From Clostridia bacterium (GTDB lineage: Bacteria; Bacillota; Clostridia; Christensenellales; Borkfalkiaceae), in NCBI GenBank assembly GCA_029055875.1, contig JAIDCJ010000022.1, positions 1 to 64,000 of the forward strand: a stretch of DNA of 64,000 bases, given 5' to 3'. A program made the translations under genes and the position numbers. This document shows positions 1 to 9,829 of this stretch, piece by piece. Numbering within the stretch: the stretch's first letter is position 1; each line of letters opens with the position of its first letter. The notes beneath the pieces were generated by a model. That model made no database searches and was not told where the DNA came from. It worked only from the letters and a program-made list of their open reading frames with translations.

Positions 1-23
1 TTAATGAGAAGCATTTTCAGCAA

Positions 24-362
24 ATGATTGACGACGGCATTACGGCAAAGGCGGAAATATATTCTTGCGGACAGGATAACATTCGTTCCCCTTATGCTTG
101 TGCTTATAAATACATCGATGAAAACGGGATTGAGTACGTTGGACGTTTGAAGCCGATTTATAAGACAAAACAAGAAGCCGAAACGCATATCGGCGAAACG
201 GTTGAAATCTATATTGACGGTAAAGGCAAAAGCATACCTGTTGGTGAAGAACCAGAAACAGGATACTCCTTGATTTGGGTTGTAATTTCAACCATATTGA
301 TTTGCGCTGATATTGTCGGTATTGTAATAATATCAATTAAAATACAAAAAGAAAGAAACTGA
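24..362 (+). CDS. hypothetical membrane protein with C-terminal TM segment; frame stays open to the window edge, so it may be 5'-truncated
   Basis: ORF track; codons upstream of 24 (NEKHFQQ) contain no stop; hydrophobic C-terminus. Confidence 0.6.
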   Translation: MIDDGITAKAEIYSCGQDNIRSPYACAYKYIDENGIEYVGRLKPIYKTKQEAETHIGETVEIYIDGKGKSIPVGEEPETGYSLIWVVISTILICADIVGIVIISIKIQKERN

Positions 363-407
363 CAATGCTGATACGTTAAATTTCAATTTATCACTCTGAA
401 CATAAAA

Positions 408-445
408 ATAGCCCGCTATCTTCGTTGGCGAAGATAGCGGGCTAT
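408..445. terminator. strong hairpin, possibly bidirectional terminator
   Basis: ATAGCCCGCTATCTTCG-TTGG-CGAAGATAGCGGGCTAT, 17-bp perfect stem between convergent genes. Confidence 0.7.
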
Positions 446-460
446 AATTCTTGTTTTTAA

Positions 461-703
461 TTATTCCGCGTCTTTTTCTCTGATTTCAAGATTGTACTTC
501 TTGGAACCCTTGGGGGTTGCGTAGCGCACGAGCGTGCGGAGCGCCTTCGCAATCTTGCCCTGCTTACCGATTACCTTGCCCATATCGGAATCGGAAAGAA
601 GAACGATAACGTTGATAGCCTCTTCGCCCTCTTCTACCTTGTATTCGATATTTGCTTTGTCCTCGGCAAACTGCTCTACTACGTATTTGATTAAATCCAA
701 CAT
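461..703 (-). CDS. khpA: KH-domain RNA-binding protein KhpA/YlqC
   Basis: GKVIGKQGKIAKALRTLV KH motif; next to rpsP. Confidence 0.9.
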   Translation of the reverse strand: MLDLIKYVVEQFAEDKANIEYKVEEGEEAINVIVLLSDSDMGKVIGKQGKIAKALRTLVRYATPKGSKKYNLEIREKDAE

Positions 704-720
704 AGCCTATCTCCGAAAAA

Positions 721-1011
721 TTACTTTTTCTTCTTCGTCTTGGTTTTCGCCGCGCTGAGCTTCTTGGACTGCTCCATTGCGCCCGCTTTCACAAGCAAAG
801 ACTTCACCGTCTCGGTGGGCTGAACGCCTTTTGCAAGCCAGCTCTTAGCCTTTTCCACGTCTACGGTAAGCGTAACGGGCTCGGACTTGGGATCGTAGAA
901 GCCGATCTTCTCGATATACTCACCCGTAGCCGCCTTGCGTGCGTCCACTACCACGATGCGGTAAACAGGGGACTTCTTGTCGCCAAGTCTTACCAATCTC
1001 ATTTTTACCAT
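721..1011 (-). CDS. rpsP: 30S ribosomal protein S16
   Basis: MVKMRLVRLGDKKSPVYRIVVVDAR. Confidence 0.97.
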   Translation of the reverse strand: MVKMRLVRLGDKKSPVYRIVVVDARKAATGEYIEKIGFYDPKSEPVTLTVDVEKAKSWLAKGVQPTETVKSLLVKAGAMEQSKKLSAAKTKTKKKK

Positions 1012-1044
1012 AACAAAATCTCCTTAAAATATAATTTCTTATTT

Positions 1045-2364
1045 TCAGAAAGGAAGTCTTCCTCTCAGTTTTCCGTTTTTCATTTGCTTCATGAGCGTTT
1101 TTGTTTGATCGAACTGCTTCAAAAGCTGATTGATTTCCTGCACCGTCGTGCCCGAGCCGAGCGCAATTCTGCGCTTGCGCTGCGAGTTGATAATCTGCGG
1201 ATTCTCTCTCTCGCGCGGCGTCATGGAAAGGATAATCGCCTTCGTGCGCTCCATGCGCTTTTCGTCTAAGTCCTCTTCGCGGATTTTCAGCTTGCCCGCA
1301 CCGGGGAGCATATTCATAAGCGCACCCGCGCCGCCCATCTTTTTGAGCGCCTCGAACTGCTGCAAATAGTCGGTAAGCGTGAAAGAAGCTTCGCGCATCT
1401 TGCGCTCCATTTCCTTCGCCTGCTGCTCGGTAACCGCTTCCTGCGCCTTTTCAATGAGCGACAGCACGTCGCCCATGCCCAAAATCCTCGACGCCATTCT
1501 ATCGGGATAGAAGGGCTCTAAATCGGTGAGCTTCTCGCCTACGCCGATAAACTTGATGGGCTTGCCCGTAACTGCCTTAATGGAAAGACACGCGCCGCCG
1601 CGGGTATCGCCGTCGAGCTTGGTTAAAATAATGCCCGTAACGTCTAACCGCGCGTTGAAGGTTTCCGCAACGTTCACCGCGTCTTGGCCCGTCATGGCGT
1701 CTACCGTGAGGAGTATCTCGCTGACGGTTACCGCCTTTTTCACCTCTTCGAGCTCTTTCATGAGCGCGTCGTCAATGTGAAGCCGTCCCGCCGTATCGAT
1801 GACGACGGTATCGTAACCCATCTTGTTTGCGTATTCCACCGCCTGCTTCGCGGTTTTGGCGGGGGCTTGCGTGCCCTTCTCGAACACTTCGGTTTCCGCC
1901 TTGCCGCCTACCACTTGAAGCTGCTGAATCGCCGCGGGGCGGTAAATATCGCACGCAACGAGCAAGGGTTTCTTGCCCTGCTTTTTAAGCTGAATGGCGA
2001 GCTTGCCGCACATGGTGGTTTTACCCGCGCCCTGCAAGCCGCACATCATAATCACCGTAGGGGGCTTGGGGGAAACTTCTAATTTCGCATTTCCCGAACC
2101 CATGAGCGCGATAAGCTCGTCGTTTACGATTTTTATGACCTGCTGTGCGGGGTTGAGGCTTTCAAGCACCTGCTGCCCTACCGCCTTTTCGGAAACCTCC
2201 GCAATGAACTGCTTTGCAACCTTTAAGTTGACGTCCGCTTCCAAGAGCGCAATTCTGACCTCGCGCATTGCCGTGCGGATTTCCAGCTCGGTGAGTTTCC
2301 CGCGCTTGGTGAGTTTTGAGAATATGTGGTTGAGCCGCTCCGAGAGCGATGAAAACAACGCCAT
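1045..2364 (-). CDS. ffh: signal recognition particle protein Ffh
   Basis: GLQGAGKTT, DTAGR, TKLDGDTRGG and M-domain motifs. Confidence 0.98.
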   Translation of the reverse strand: MALFSSLSERLNHIFSKLTKRGKLTELEIRTAMREVRIALLEADVNLKVAKQFIAEVSEKAVGQQVLESLNPAQQVIKIVNDELIALMGSGNAKLEVSPKPPTVIMMCGLQGAGKTTMCGKLAIQLKKQGKKPLLVACDIYRPAAIQQLQVVGGKAETEVFEKGTQAPAKTAKQAVEYANKMGYDTVVIDTAGRLHIDDALMKELEEVKKAVTVSEILLTVDAMTGQDAVNVAETFNARLDVTGIILTKLDGDTRGGACLSIKAVTGKPIKFIGVGEKLTDLEPFYPDRMASRILGMGDVLSLIEKAQEAVTEQQAKEMERKMREASFTLTDYLQQFEALKKMGGAGALMNMLPGAGKLKIREEDLDEKRMERTKAIILSMTPRERENPQIINSQRKRRIALGSGTTVQEINQLLKQFDQTKTLMKQMKNGKLRGRLPF

Positions 2365-2376
2365 GCGTTTCTCCCC

Positions 2377-2673
2377 TTATTTTCCGCTTTCTGAAATTTG
2401 TTCTACTTCCTGCCTGTGCTCGGGATACTTTTCCCCGAACGCTTCAAGCGCTTCCGTAATGGCAACCAAGTGCAATTTTTCTTCGTACTCTTCGAGCTGT
2501 TTCCGACACTTATTCAAACAGTCCGAAACGCTCTGACGGGAACAGCCCTTTTCCTCGGCAATTTCCGCGAGCGATAAATCGAAGTTAAAATAGAGGTTGG
2601 TAATCTCACGCTGAGTATCGGTGAGAAGCGGGCTGTATCTATCCCACAGCCGCATGAAATGCAAATCTTCCAT
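2377..2673 (-). CDS. ylxM: YlxM/p13-like DNA-binding protein
   Basis: HTH sigma-like sequence next to ffh. Confidence 0.85.
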   Translation of the reverse strand: MEDLHFMRLWDRYSPLLTDTQREITNLYFNFDLSLAEIAEEKGCSRQSVSDCLNKCRKQLEEYEEKLHLVAITEALEAFGEKYPEHRQEVEQISESGK

Positions 2674-2748
2674 ACCCGCCTCCTTTGCATATTATAGCAG
2701 TATAAAAAGAGCCTGTCAAGCGTTTTAACTTGACAGGTAAATATTTTT

Positions 2749-2976
2749 TTATTTTGCTTTATGAAACTTGTCTTCCCAAACCGTTAAAATAAATCTTTGA
2801 CCGTTCGGAAAATCTATGACGAGCTCGTCCCCCTTTTTTCGGATCTTTGCAATGAAAAAATCTTTTAACAATGGCTTGATTTGTTTCAAAAGTTCGTCTG
2901 CCTTGAAACAGTTTTTTAACAATGTCCAAATTCCGTCCGAAAGCTCTTCTTCCTTATTTAATTGTTTTTCTTCCAT
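2749..2976 (-). CDS. small hypothetical protein, divergent partner of XRE genes
   Basis: 75-aa ORF, divergent from 3048. Confidence 0.55.
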   Translation of the reverse strand: MEEKQLNKEEELSDGIWTLLKNCFKADELLKQIKPLLKDFFIAKIRKKGDELVIDFPNGQRFILTVWEDKFHKAK

Positions 2977-2993
2977 TTTTCACCTCTCTTTTT

Positions 2994-3037
2994 ATATCCC
3001 GATTTGGGATATTTTAATTATACCGAAATGGTATAAT
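2994..3037. promoter_or_regulatory. two palindromic candidate operators
   Basis: ATATCCC-GATTT-GGGATAT (2994-3012) and ATTATACC-GAAAT-GGTATAAT (3017-3037); the second contains TATAAT on both strands. Confidence 0.65.
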
Positions 3038-3047
3038 AATGTCAAGC

Positions 3048-3260
3048 ATGTTGAGACTAAAAGAATTGCGAAAACAGAAAAAACTTTCTCAATTACAGTT
3101 GGCAATGGCGTTGAATATGAACCAAAATAGTATCAGCCGTTATGAAACGGGTGAACATGAAGCAGATTATAAAACGCTTATTCTTTTTGCCGATTATTTT
3201 AACGTGTCTCTTGATTATCTTTTAGGGCGAACGGACGACCCAACTCCACCGAAAAAATAA
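3048..3260 (+). CDS. XRE-family HTH regulator
   Basis: MLRLKELRKQKKLSQLQLAMALNMNQNSISRYETGEHEADYKTL. Confidence 0.85.
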   Translation: MLRLKELRKQKKLSQLQLAMALNMNQNSISRYETGEHEADYKTLILFADYFNVSLDYLLGRTDDPTPPKK

Positions 3261-3261
3261 A

Positions 3262-3465
3262 ATGAAAAACAATGTTTTCGGAGAAAACCTACGGACTTTG
3301 CGTTTGAGCGAAAAAATATCGCAAGATGAACTCGGGAAAAGGCTTGGCGTCTGCAACCAAACCGTTAGCTTTTGGGAAATCGGCAAACGCGAACCCGACC
3401 TTGATATGCTTGTAAAGATTGCCGACTGTTTTCAGGTAAGCATCGATTATCTATTAGGAAAATAA
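3262..3465 (+). CDS. XRE-family HTH regulator, second in tandem
   Basis: LRLSEKISQDELGKRLGVCNQTVSFWEIGKREPDLDML; starts 1 nt after previous stop. Confidence 0.88.
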   Translation: MKNNVFGENLRTLRLSEKISQDELGKRLGVCNQTVSFWEIGKREPDLDMLVKIADCFQVSIDYLLGK

Positions 3466-3470
3466 AAACA

Positions 3471-3496
3471 CCCCTTTCCTGATTTCGGGAAAGGGG
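3471..3496. terminator. hairpin terminator between convergent XRE gene and ftsY
   Basis: CCCCTTTCCTGATTTCGGGAAAGGGG. Confidence 0.65.
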
Positions 3497-3515
3497 TAAT
3501 TTTATATTACAAATT

Positions 3516-4412
3516 TTATACAAAACCTTCTACGAATTGTTCCGCGTCGAAGAGCTCCAAGTCTTCCATTTTTTCGCCCACTCCCGCGAACACGACGGGA
3601 ACGTTCAACTCGCCGCAGAGCGAGAACACGAAACCGCCCTTTGCCGTACCGTCTAACTTGGTGAGTACGATTCCGTCCAAGTCCACCGCCTCGTTGAACA
3701 CGCGCGCCTGATTGACGGCGTTCTGACCGGTGGTTGCGTCGAGCACCAAAAACTTATAGAACGCGGCTTCGGGGTATTCGCGCAAAACGACTCTGTCCAT
3801 CTTTTTGAGCTCGTTCATGAGGTTGTCCTTCACGTGCAACCGTCCCGCCGTATCCACGAGCACGACGTCCGTGCCCTTTGCCTTTGCCGAGGATACCGCG
3901 TCGTACACAACCGCCGAGGGGTCGCTCCCCTCTTCGTGCTTGACGATACGCACCTTTGCGCGGTCTGCCCAAACGTTCAACTGGTCGATTGCCGCCGCGC
4001 GGAAGGTATCCGCCGCCGCAACGGTAACGCTCTTTTTCTTGCGCACGAAATAGTTCGCAACCTTGCCGATAGTCGTCGTCTTGCCGACGCCGTTGACGCC
4101 CACGAACATAATGACGCAGGGATAGGTGATTTCGGGCACGGGCGCTTCGTTCAAAGTGTCCTCTAAAATATCTTTGAGAAGATCGATAACGAACGCTTCG
4201 TCCTTCACCTTGTTCCCGATTGCCTCTTCCTTGACTTGGTCGACTACGTCCTCCGCCGTGCGCACGGAAACGTCCGCCGAAATTAAAATTTCTTCCAATT
4301 CGTCGTAGAACTCGTTCCCGATTTTATTTTTCAGAAACAGCTGACGCATTTTGTGCGCCACGCTGTCCTTCGTCTTTTTGAGTGCGTCTCTGATTTTTCC
4401 GAAAAAACTCAT
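3516..4412 (-). CDS. ftsY: signal recognition particle receptor FtsY
   Basis: GVNGVGKTTTIGK, DTAGRLH, TKLDGTAKGG. Confidence 0.98.
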   Translation of the reverse strand: MSFFGKIRDALKKTKDSVAHKMRQLFLKNKIGNEFYDELEEILISADVSVRTAEDVVDQVKEEAIGNKVKDEAFVIDLLKDILEDTLNEAPVPEITYPCVIMFVGVNGVGKTTTIGKVANYFVRKKKSVTVAAADTFRAAAIDQLNVWADRAKVRIVKHEEGSDPSAVVYDAVSSAKAKGTDVVLVDTAGRLHVKDNLMNELKKMDRVVLREYPEAAFYKFLVLDATTGQNAVNQARVFNEAVDLDGIVLTKLDGTAKGGFVFSLCGELNVPVVFAGVGEKMEDLELFDAEQFVEGFV

Positions 4413-4431
4413 GACCGCTCCTTAAATTTGA

Positions 4432-7400
4432 TTATATTACGGTGTCGCCGCCCAAACGCGATTCAACCTCGGAAAGCTTGACCGAAACGATTTTGCTGAC
4501 GCCCTTCTCTTCCATGGTAACGCCGAAGAGGGTATCCGCCTGATTCATGGTGGGCTTTCTGTGCGTGATTACGATAAACTGCGTATCGCGCGAGAACTTC
4601 TTTAAGTATTTTGCAAAGCGGTCTACGTTCGCTTCGTCGAGCGCCGCTTCGATTTCGTCGAGAATACAGAACGGCATGGGACGGGATTTGAGAATTGCGA
4701 ACAGAATTGCGATTGCGGTGAATGCACGCTCGCCGCCCGAGAGCAGGGAAATTTTCGCAAGCTTTTTGCCGGGAGGGCACGCTACGATTTCCACGCCCGC
4801 ATTCAAAGGATCGTCGCAGTTCTCGTAGTCAAGCTGCATTTCCGCTCTGCCGCCGCCGAACAGCTCCTTGAATATCTGCGTAAAGTTTTGGTTGATTTCG
4901 TTGAAGCCCTTGTCGAACTTCTCCTGCATATTGTTTTTGAGCTCGTCCAAAATTGCTTTGGAGTCTTCGATTGCCTTGCTCAAATCGTCGCGCTGGGTCT
5001 GCATTTCGGTACTGCGCGCGGTGAGCTCGTTGTAGCTCTCTTCCGCGTTGTGGTTGATGGGGCCGAGCATGGTGATATTGCGCTTCAAGGTGGTAATTCT
5101 CGTCTGCGACTGATTGACCTCGTAATTGGGATCGCGCAGCTCCTGTGCGCTCTCGTAGCTGAGCTCGTACGCCTCTTCGATACGCTGTTTGAGATTTTCA
5201 AGGTTGGTTTCCGCTTTGGAAATTTCAAGCTCGTACGTATGCTTCTCTTCGCCGAGCGTCATCTGCCGTGCAAGCAGTGCGCGCTTCTCTTCGGTGAGTT
5301 TCATCTGACGCTCGTTCTGCGTACGCTTGCCCTCTTCGGTCTGGGCAATGCGTTCTCTCAATGCGCCGACGGTGTGCTGTTCCTCTTCGGTGAGCGCAAC
5401 CTTTTCTTCCTGCCGTTTGAGCTGTTCGATGAGCGACTCCATTTCGGCAACCGCCTTGCGGCTGTTATCTACCTTTTCGTCGAGCTGTTTCTTCTCGACC
5501 TGCATACGGCGTACGGTTTCCTCGTCCGCCTCGCGCATACTCTTGAGCGCCGCGCCCTCAACCTGCAAGACGTGGAATTTATCGGAGAGCTCGTCCCGCT
5601 GGGCTCTGAGCTTCGCCGCTTCCTCTTCGCGCTTGGTTGCTTCCTCCGCCGCCTCGCTGCGAATCTTATTGAGAAGATCCTCGTTCTCTTCGGAGGAGAG
5701 CACCTTGCTCTCGATATCGTCTATCTGCTGCGTGAGCCTTGTTAACAGTCCGTTGTATTCTTCGCTGTCGCGCTGTGCGTCCTCGGTGAGCGAGGCAAGC
5801 GCAATTTCGCGTTGCGCGATTGCGGCGAAGTGCGCGGTTTCCTCCTGCACCTTTACGCGGAATTCGTCGTACGCGTGCTGCGCTTTATCGAGATCGTCCT
5901 CGCACTCTGCAAGTGCCTTTTTGAGCTTTTCAAGCGAAGCCTGTTTGAGCGCAATGCCCTCCTCGCATTCCTTGATATGCCGCTCGCCCGCAAGCAGGTT
6001 TCCGCTCTCCTTTCTACGCGAGCCGCCCGTCATTGCGCCGCTCGTGGCAATGGTGTCGCCGTCGAGTGTGACGATTTTGAACGCGTTGGGGTACTTCTTG
6101 GAAATCTGCGTTGCGCTGGCAATGGTGTCGCACACGAGCGTATTGCCGAGCAGATTTTTAATAATGTTATCGTAATAGGGATCGTATTTTACAAGCTCTT
6201 CCGCAAGCCCGAGCGCACCGCTCTCATGAATTGCCTTTTTGATTTCGCTTACGTTGTCGCGGGGGCGCATACCGCTGACGGGCAGGAAGGTGACGATGCC
6301 GCCGCCCGTGCGCTTTAAGTATTCAATGAGGTAACGCGCGTCGTCGGAAGTGGCGGTAACTAAGTTCTGCATTGCCGCGCCGAACGCCGTTTCGATTGCC
6401 ACCTCGTACTTCTTTTCGGTGGAAACGATATCCGCAAGCGCGCCCTTGATTTTCGCGCCGATTTCGGGGTTTTCCTTTGCGGTGAGCTGAAGCTTACGCA
6501 CCGAGTCTCTATAACCGTCGAAACGGTTCTTTAAGTTTTTATAAATTTCTAAGTTGTTGGTGAGATTCAGTACCGAAGTGTTGCAGCTTACGATCTCTTC
6601 GGTGAGCTTCTGGCGGGAGGCCGTTAAATCAGCAATGTCGGCTTTGAGCGTTTCTTCGCGCTCCGCCTTTGAATCGAGGAAGCTTTCGCAAGTCCCCTTT
6701 TCCGCGCGGCATTCCTCTAACTGGCGTGCAAAATCCGCCCTGCGCGCGTCCGCCTTTGCAATGGCGTTTTTCACTTCCTCGATACGCTCGCTTGCCGCGT
6801 CGCGCCGTGCGGAAAGACTTCCCACGTTTGCACGAACGTCCGCCAAGTTCTCCACCGAGGAAAGCTCGCTTGCACGCTTCTCGCTTGAAATACGCTCGTA
6901 AGCGGCAACCCTTGCGTCCGCTTCCTGCAGCTTTTCATAGAGTTCTTTGCTCTCGGCTTCGATTTCTTTGGCACGCTCCGAAGAAGCTTTTTGCTTGATT
7001 TCGTTCTGCGCGACGAGGGTATCGATTTCCTGCTTGCGGCGAATGGAATAATCGATATCGTCCGCCGCCTGCGTAAGCTGACGCCTATAAGATTCGATTC
7101 GGGTATTAATGACCTTCGCCTCGCCCGATTTGTGCTCCATGCCGACCTCGAAGATACGGAGCTTTTCGTTGAGGGAGCGGAGCTGTTCGTCCGCCTTGTT
7201 GATTTCCTCTCTGCCCTTTTCCTCTTCGCCGTCGAGCTCGGCAAGCCGCGTTTCTACCTTGGAGAGCTGCTCGCCCGCCTCGGCAATGCGAACGCGGTAT
7301 TTTTCCGTTTCCACGGCAAACGAATCGTAATGCACGAGGTAGGAGTTGACTTCCTCGTAGCGGAGCTGCTCGGAATACTCTTTATATTTTCTTGCCGTTG

Positions 7401-8028
7401 CCGACTGTTTTTCCAACGGCCCGCGCTGACGCTCCAACTCGTCGATACGCTGATCGAGCGTCATGAGGTTGCCCATAGAGTTATCGAGCTTGCGTTCGAT
7501 TTCCGCCTTCTCGCTCTTAAACTTCATAACGCCCGTCGCTTCCTCGAAGATGGCGCGCCGATCCTCGGGCTTCGCGTTCATGATTTGTTCGACCTTACCC
7601 TGACCGATAATGGAATAACCCTCTTTACCGATACCCACGCCGTGCAAAAGCGCAACGATATCCTTCAAACGGCAGGGTTGCATATTAAGCAGATACTCAC
7701 TCTCGCCCGAACGGTACAAACGACGGGTCATGGCGACCTCGTCGTACTCGATATCGAAGAGCTTTTCAGCGTTGTCGAATACGAGCGTTACCTCGCAGTA
7801 AGAGAGCTGACGGCGGGATTCCGTACCGTTGAAAATGACGTCCTGCATGCTGGTACCGCGGAGCGTCTTTGCCGACTGCTCACCGAGCACCCAGCGCACC
7901 GCGTCGGCTACGTTACTTTTACCGCAGCCGTTCGGCCCGACGATACAAGTAACGCCGTCGTCAAATTTAACCGAAGTTTTGTCCGCAAACGATTTGAAAC
8001 CAACAAGTCTTATTTCTTTGAAGTTCAC
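4432..8028 (-). CDS. smc: chromosome segregation protein SMC
   Basis: GPNGCGKSNVADAVRWVLGEQSAKTLRG N-terminus; LSGGERAFTAIAILFAI C-terminus; central hinge. Confidence 0.98.
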   Translation of the reverse strand: MNFKEIRLVGFKSFADKTSVKFDDGVTCIVGPNGCGKSNVADAVRWVLGEQSAKTLRGTSMQDVIFNGTESRRQLSYCEVTLVFDNAEKLFDIEYDEVAMTRRLYRSGESEYLLNMQPCRLKDIVALLHGVGIGKEGYSIIGQGKVEQIMNAKPEDRRAIFEEATGVMKFKSEKAEIERKLDNSMGNLMTLDQRIDELERQRGPLEKQSATARKYKEYSEQLRYEEVNSYLVHYDSFAVETEKYRVRIAEAGEQLSKVETRLAELDGEEEKGREEINKADEQLRSLNEKLRIFEVGMEHKSGEAKVINTRIESYRRQLTQAADDIDYSIRRKQEIDTLVAQNEIKQKASSERAKEIEAESKELYEKLQEADARVAAYERISSEKRASELSSVENLADVRANVGSLSARRDAASERIEEVKNAIAKADARRADFARQLEECRAEKGTCESFLDSKAEREETLKADIADLTASRQKLTEEIVSCNTSVLNLTNNLEIYKNLKNRFDGYRDSVRKLQLTAKENPEIGAKIKGALADIVSTEKKYEVAIETAFGAAMQNLVTATSDDARYLIEYLKRTGGGIVTFLPVSGMRPRDNVSEIKKAIHESGALGLAEELVKYDPYYDNIIKNLLGNTLVCDTIASATQISKKYPNAFKIVTLDGDTIATSGAMTGGSRRKESGNLLAGERHIKECEEGIALKQASLEKLKKALAECEDDLDKAQHAYDEFRVKVQEETAHFAAIAQREIALASLTEDAQRDSEEYNGLLTRLTQQIDDIESKVLSSEENEDLLNKIRSEAAEEATKREEEAAKLRAQRDELSDKFHVLQVEGAALKSMREADEETVRRMQVEKKQLDEKVDNSRKAVAEMESLIEQLKRQEEKVALTEEEQHTVGALRERIAQTEEGKRTQNERQMKLTEEKRALLARQMTLGEEKHTYELEISKAETNLENLKQRIEEAYELSYESAQELRDPNYEVNQSQTRITTLKRNITMLGPINHNAEESYNELTARSTEMQTQRDDLSKAIEDSKAILDELKNNMQEKFDKGFNEINQNFTQIFKELFGGGRAEMQLDYENCDDPLNAGVEIVACPPGKKLAKISLLSGGERAFTAIAILFAILKSRPMPFCILDEIEAALDEANVDRFAKYLKKFSRDTQFIVITHRKPTMNQADTLFGVTMEEKGVSKIVSVKLSEVESRLGGDTVI

Positions 8029-8684
8029 TTAGAGTCCCTCTCAATTAGTATTGTATAGAGATTTTTTGCGGCCTGCGTCTCCGCAGCCTTTTTACTTTCA
8101 CCTTCGCCGTACGCCTCGTACCCGAGTGCCGAAACGCGGCAAAGAAATTGTCCGTTTTCTTCTTTCGTAGAATACGCGGGCGTCTTTTTGGTGCGCTCCT
8201 GAACGTATTCCTGCAAGATGGTTTTATAGTTTTCCGTTTCGATTTCCGTGAGATACTTCTTCAGAAACCGCTTGACCTCTTCCATGCCGCCGTCGAGATA
8301 GATTCCCGCCGTAACCGCCTCGAAGAGATTGGAAGCCGTCTTTCCGCGCACGTTTTCCTCGCCGCCGAAGTAGCGCATAAACCGCATGAGCCGCGCGCGT
8401 TCCTCCGCTCTTTCGAGCGCACTTCTGGAAACGAACTGCTTTCTCAGCTCCGTGAGCCTGCCCTCGTCCTCGCGGTTTTCGTGGTACAGCATATCGGTAA
8501 CGGCAAGTCCGAGCACCGCGTCGCCCAAAAATTCCAACCGTTCGTTGTGTTCTTCGTGAAAGTGGTTGGTATACGACTTATGCGTAAAACAGGTTTTTAG
8601 AAGCGTTTTATCGCGGAAAGAATACCCGATTGTGTCTTCTGCCGCGCGGACGGTTTGCTCCGTCCAGTCCTCGCCGCTATTCAT
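8025..8684 (-). CDS. rnc: ribonuclease III
   Basis: NERLEFLGDAVLGLAV signature; start chosen at MNSGEDW (8-nt overlap with plsX). Confidence 0.96.
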   Translation of the reverse strand: MNSGEDWTEQTVRAAEDTIGYSFRDKTLLKTCFTHKSYTNHFHEEHNERLEFLGDAVLGLAVTDMLYHENREDEGRLTELRKQFVSRSALERAEERARLMRFMRYFGGEENVRGKTASNLFEAVTAGIYLDGGMEEVKRFLKKYLTEIETENYKTILQEYVQERTKKTPAYSTKEENGQFLCRVSALGYEAYGEGESKKAAETQAAKNLYTILIERDSK

Positions 8685-9705
8685 CGCCGCCCTCTGCAAG
8701 CCCGAGCTCCGCAAAGGCTTCCGTCAGCTTATTGATAAGCCCGCCCTCGTAGGCGTCTACGGCTTGTACCACGGAGGGAGTAATGCTCTTTGCCGTGGAG
8801 GAGCCGTGCGATTTTATCACGATTTTTTTGAGCCCTAAGAAAACCGAACCGCCCATTGCGTTGTAGTCGAGCATTTTTTTGAGCGAGCCGATTTGCTTTT
8901 TTGCAAACAGGTAACTGAGTTTACTGCCGAGCGATTTTTTGAACTCTCTGCCAAGCACCTCCGAAACCGTCTTGCCGCAGCCCTCGATTGCTTTGAGCGC
9001 GATATTGCCCGAGAAGCCGTCGGCAACCGCGATATCCGCGTCGCCGAACATAATGTCGCGCCCCTCGATATTGCCGATAAAGTTAATTCCGCCCGTTTCC
9101 TTCAAGAGCGCGTGCGCCTCTTGGTGAAGCGGATCCCCCTTGTGCTCTTCGGTGCCGTTGGTGAGAAGCCCGACGCGCGGTTCTTTCATGCCGTACGCCG
9201 CCTTCGCATAAGCGGACGCCATAACGGCGAACTGCGCAAGATAGGCGGGCTTGCATTCGGCGTTCGCACCGCAGTCGCAAAGCAGCGTGCGCGTGCCGCG
9301 CGAATTGGGAAGCGCAGGACAGAGCGCGGGGCGCATAACCCCTTTGATTCTGCCCACGAACATAATGCCGCCCGTGAGCACCGCACCCGTAGAACCTGCG
9401 GAAACGAAGCCTACGACGTCCTCGCGCTCGCGGAGCAGCTTGAGCCCGACGACGAGCGAGCTGTCGCGTTTTGCACGTACCGCGTGCGTAGGGGCCTCTT
9501 CGTTCGTAATCACTTCACTGCAATGCACCACTTCCACGCGGGATTCGTCGTACTTGTATTGTTTGAGCTCGGCGCGGATGAGCGCTTCGTCGCCCGTGAG
9601 AATCACCGAGAAATTTTTTCTTTGTTCGAGCGCCTTCACTGCGCCCTTTACAATTTCGACGGGGGCGTTATCCCCGCCCATTGCGTCTACTACGATTTTA
9701 ATCAT
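8677..9705 (-). CDS. plsX: phosphate acyltransferase PlsX
   Basis: MIKIVVDAMGGDNAP; start trimmed from ORF track. Confidence 0.96.
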   Translation of the reverse strand: MIKIVVDAMGGDNAPVEIVKGAVKALEQRKNFSVILTGDEALIRAELKQYKYDESRVEVVHCSEVITNEEAPTHAVRAKRDSSLVVGLKLLREREDVVGFVSAGSTGAVLTGGIMFVGRIKGVMRPALCPALPNSRGTRTLLCDCGANAECKPAYLAQFAVMASAYAKAAYGMKEPRVGLLTNGTEEHKGDPLHQEAHALLKETGGINFIGNIEGRDIMFGDADIAVADGFSGNIALKAIEGCGKTVSEVLGREFKKSLGSKLSYLFAKKQIGSLKKMLDYNAMGGSVFLGLKKIVIKSHGSSTAKSITPSVVQAVDAYEGGLINKLTEAFAELGLAEGGDE

Positions 9706-9792
9706 ATCACCCTCATAGAGGCAAATGCCATAGGAAATAATTATACCATTTTTCAGAAAAAAACACAATGTTTTATGGGCGGTAAAATAAAA

Positions 9793-9824
9793 AAATTCCT
9801 CTCGGTTTAACCGAAGAGGAATTT
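9793..9824 (-). terminator. hairpin between CDF transporter and plsX
   Basis: AAATTCCTCTCGGTTTAACCGAAGAGGAATTT. Confidence 0.55.
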
Positions 9825-9829
9825 GCATT

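Noticed and set aside
4888-5745. Long plus-strand ORFs opposite smc (4888-5745, 6991-8058) and similar long antisense ORFs elsewhere
   Set aside because: Antisense shadows of conserved genes (smc, plsX, secDF, fba) with low-complexity composition and no RBS; conserved minus-strand proteins explain the openness.
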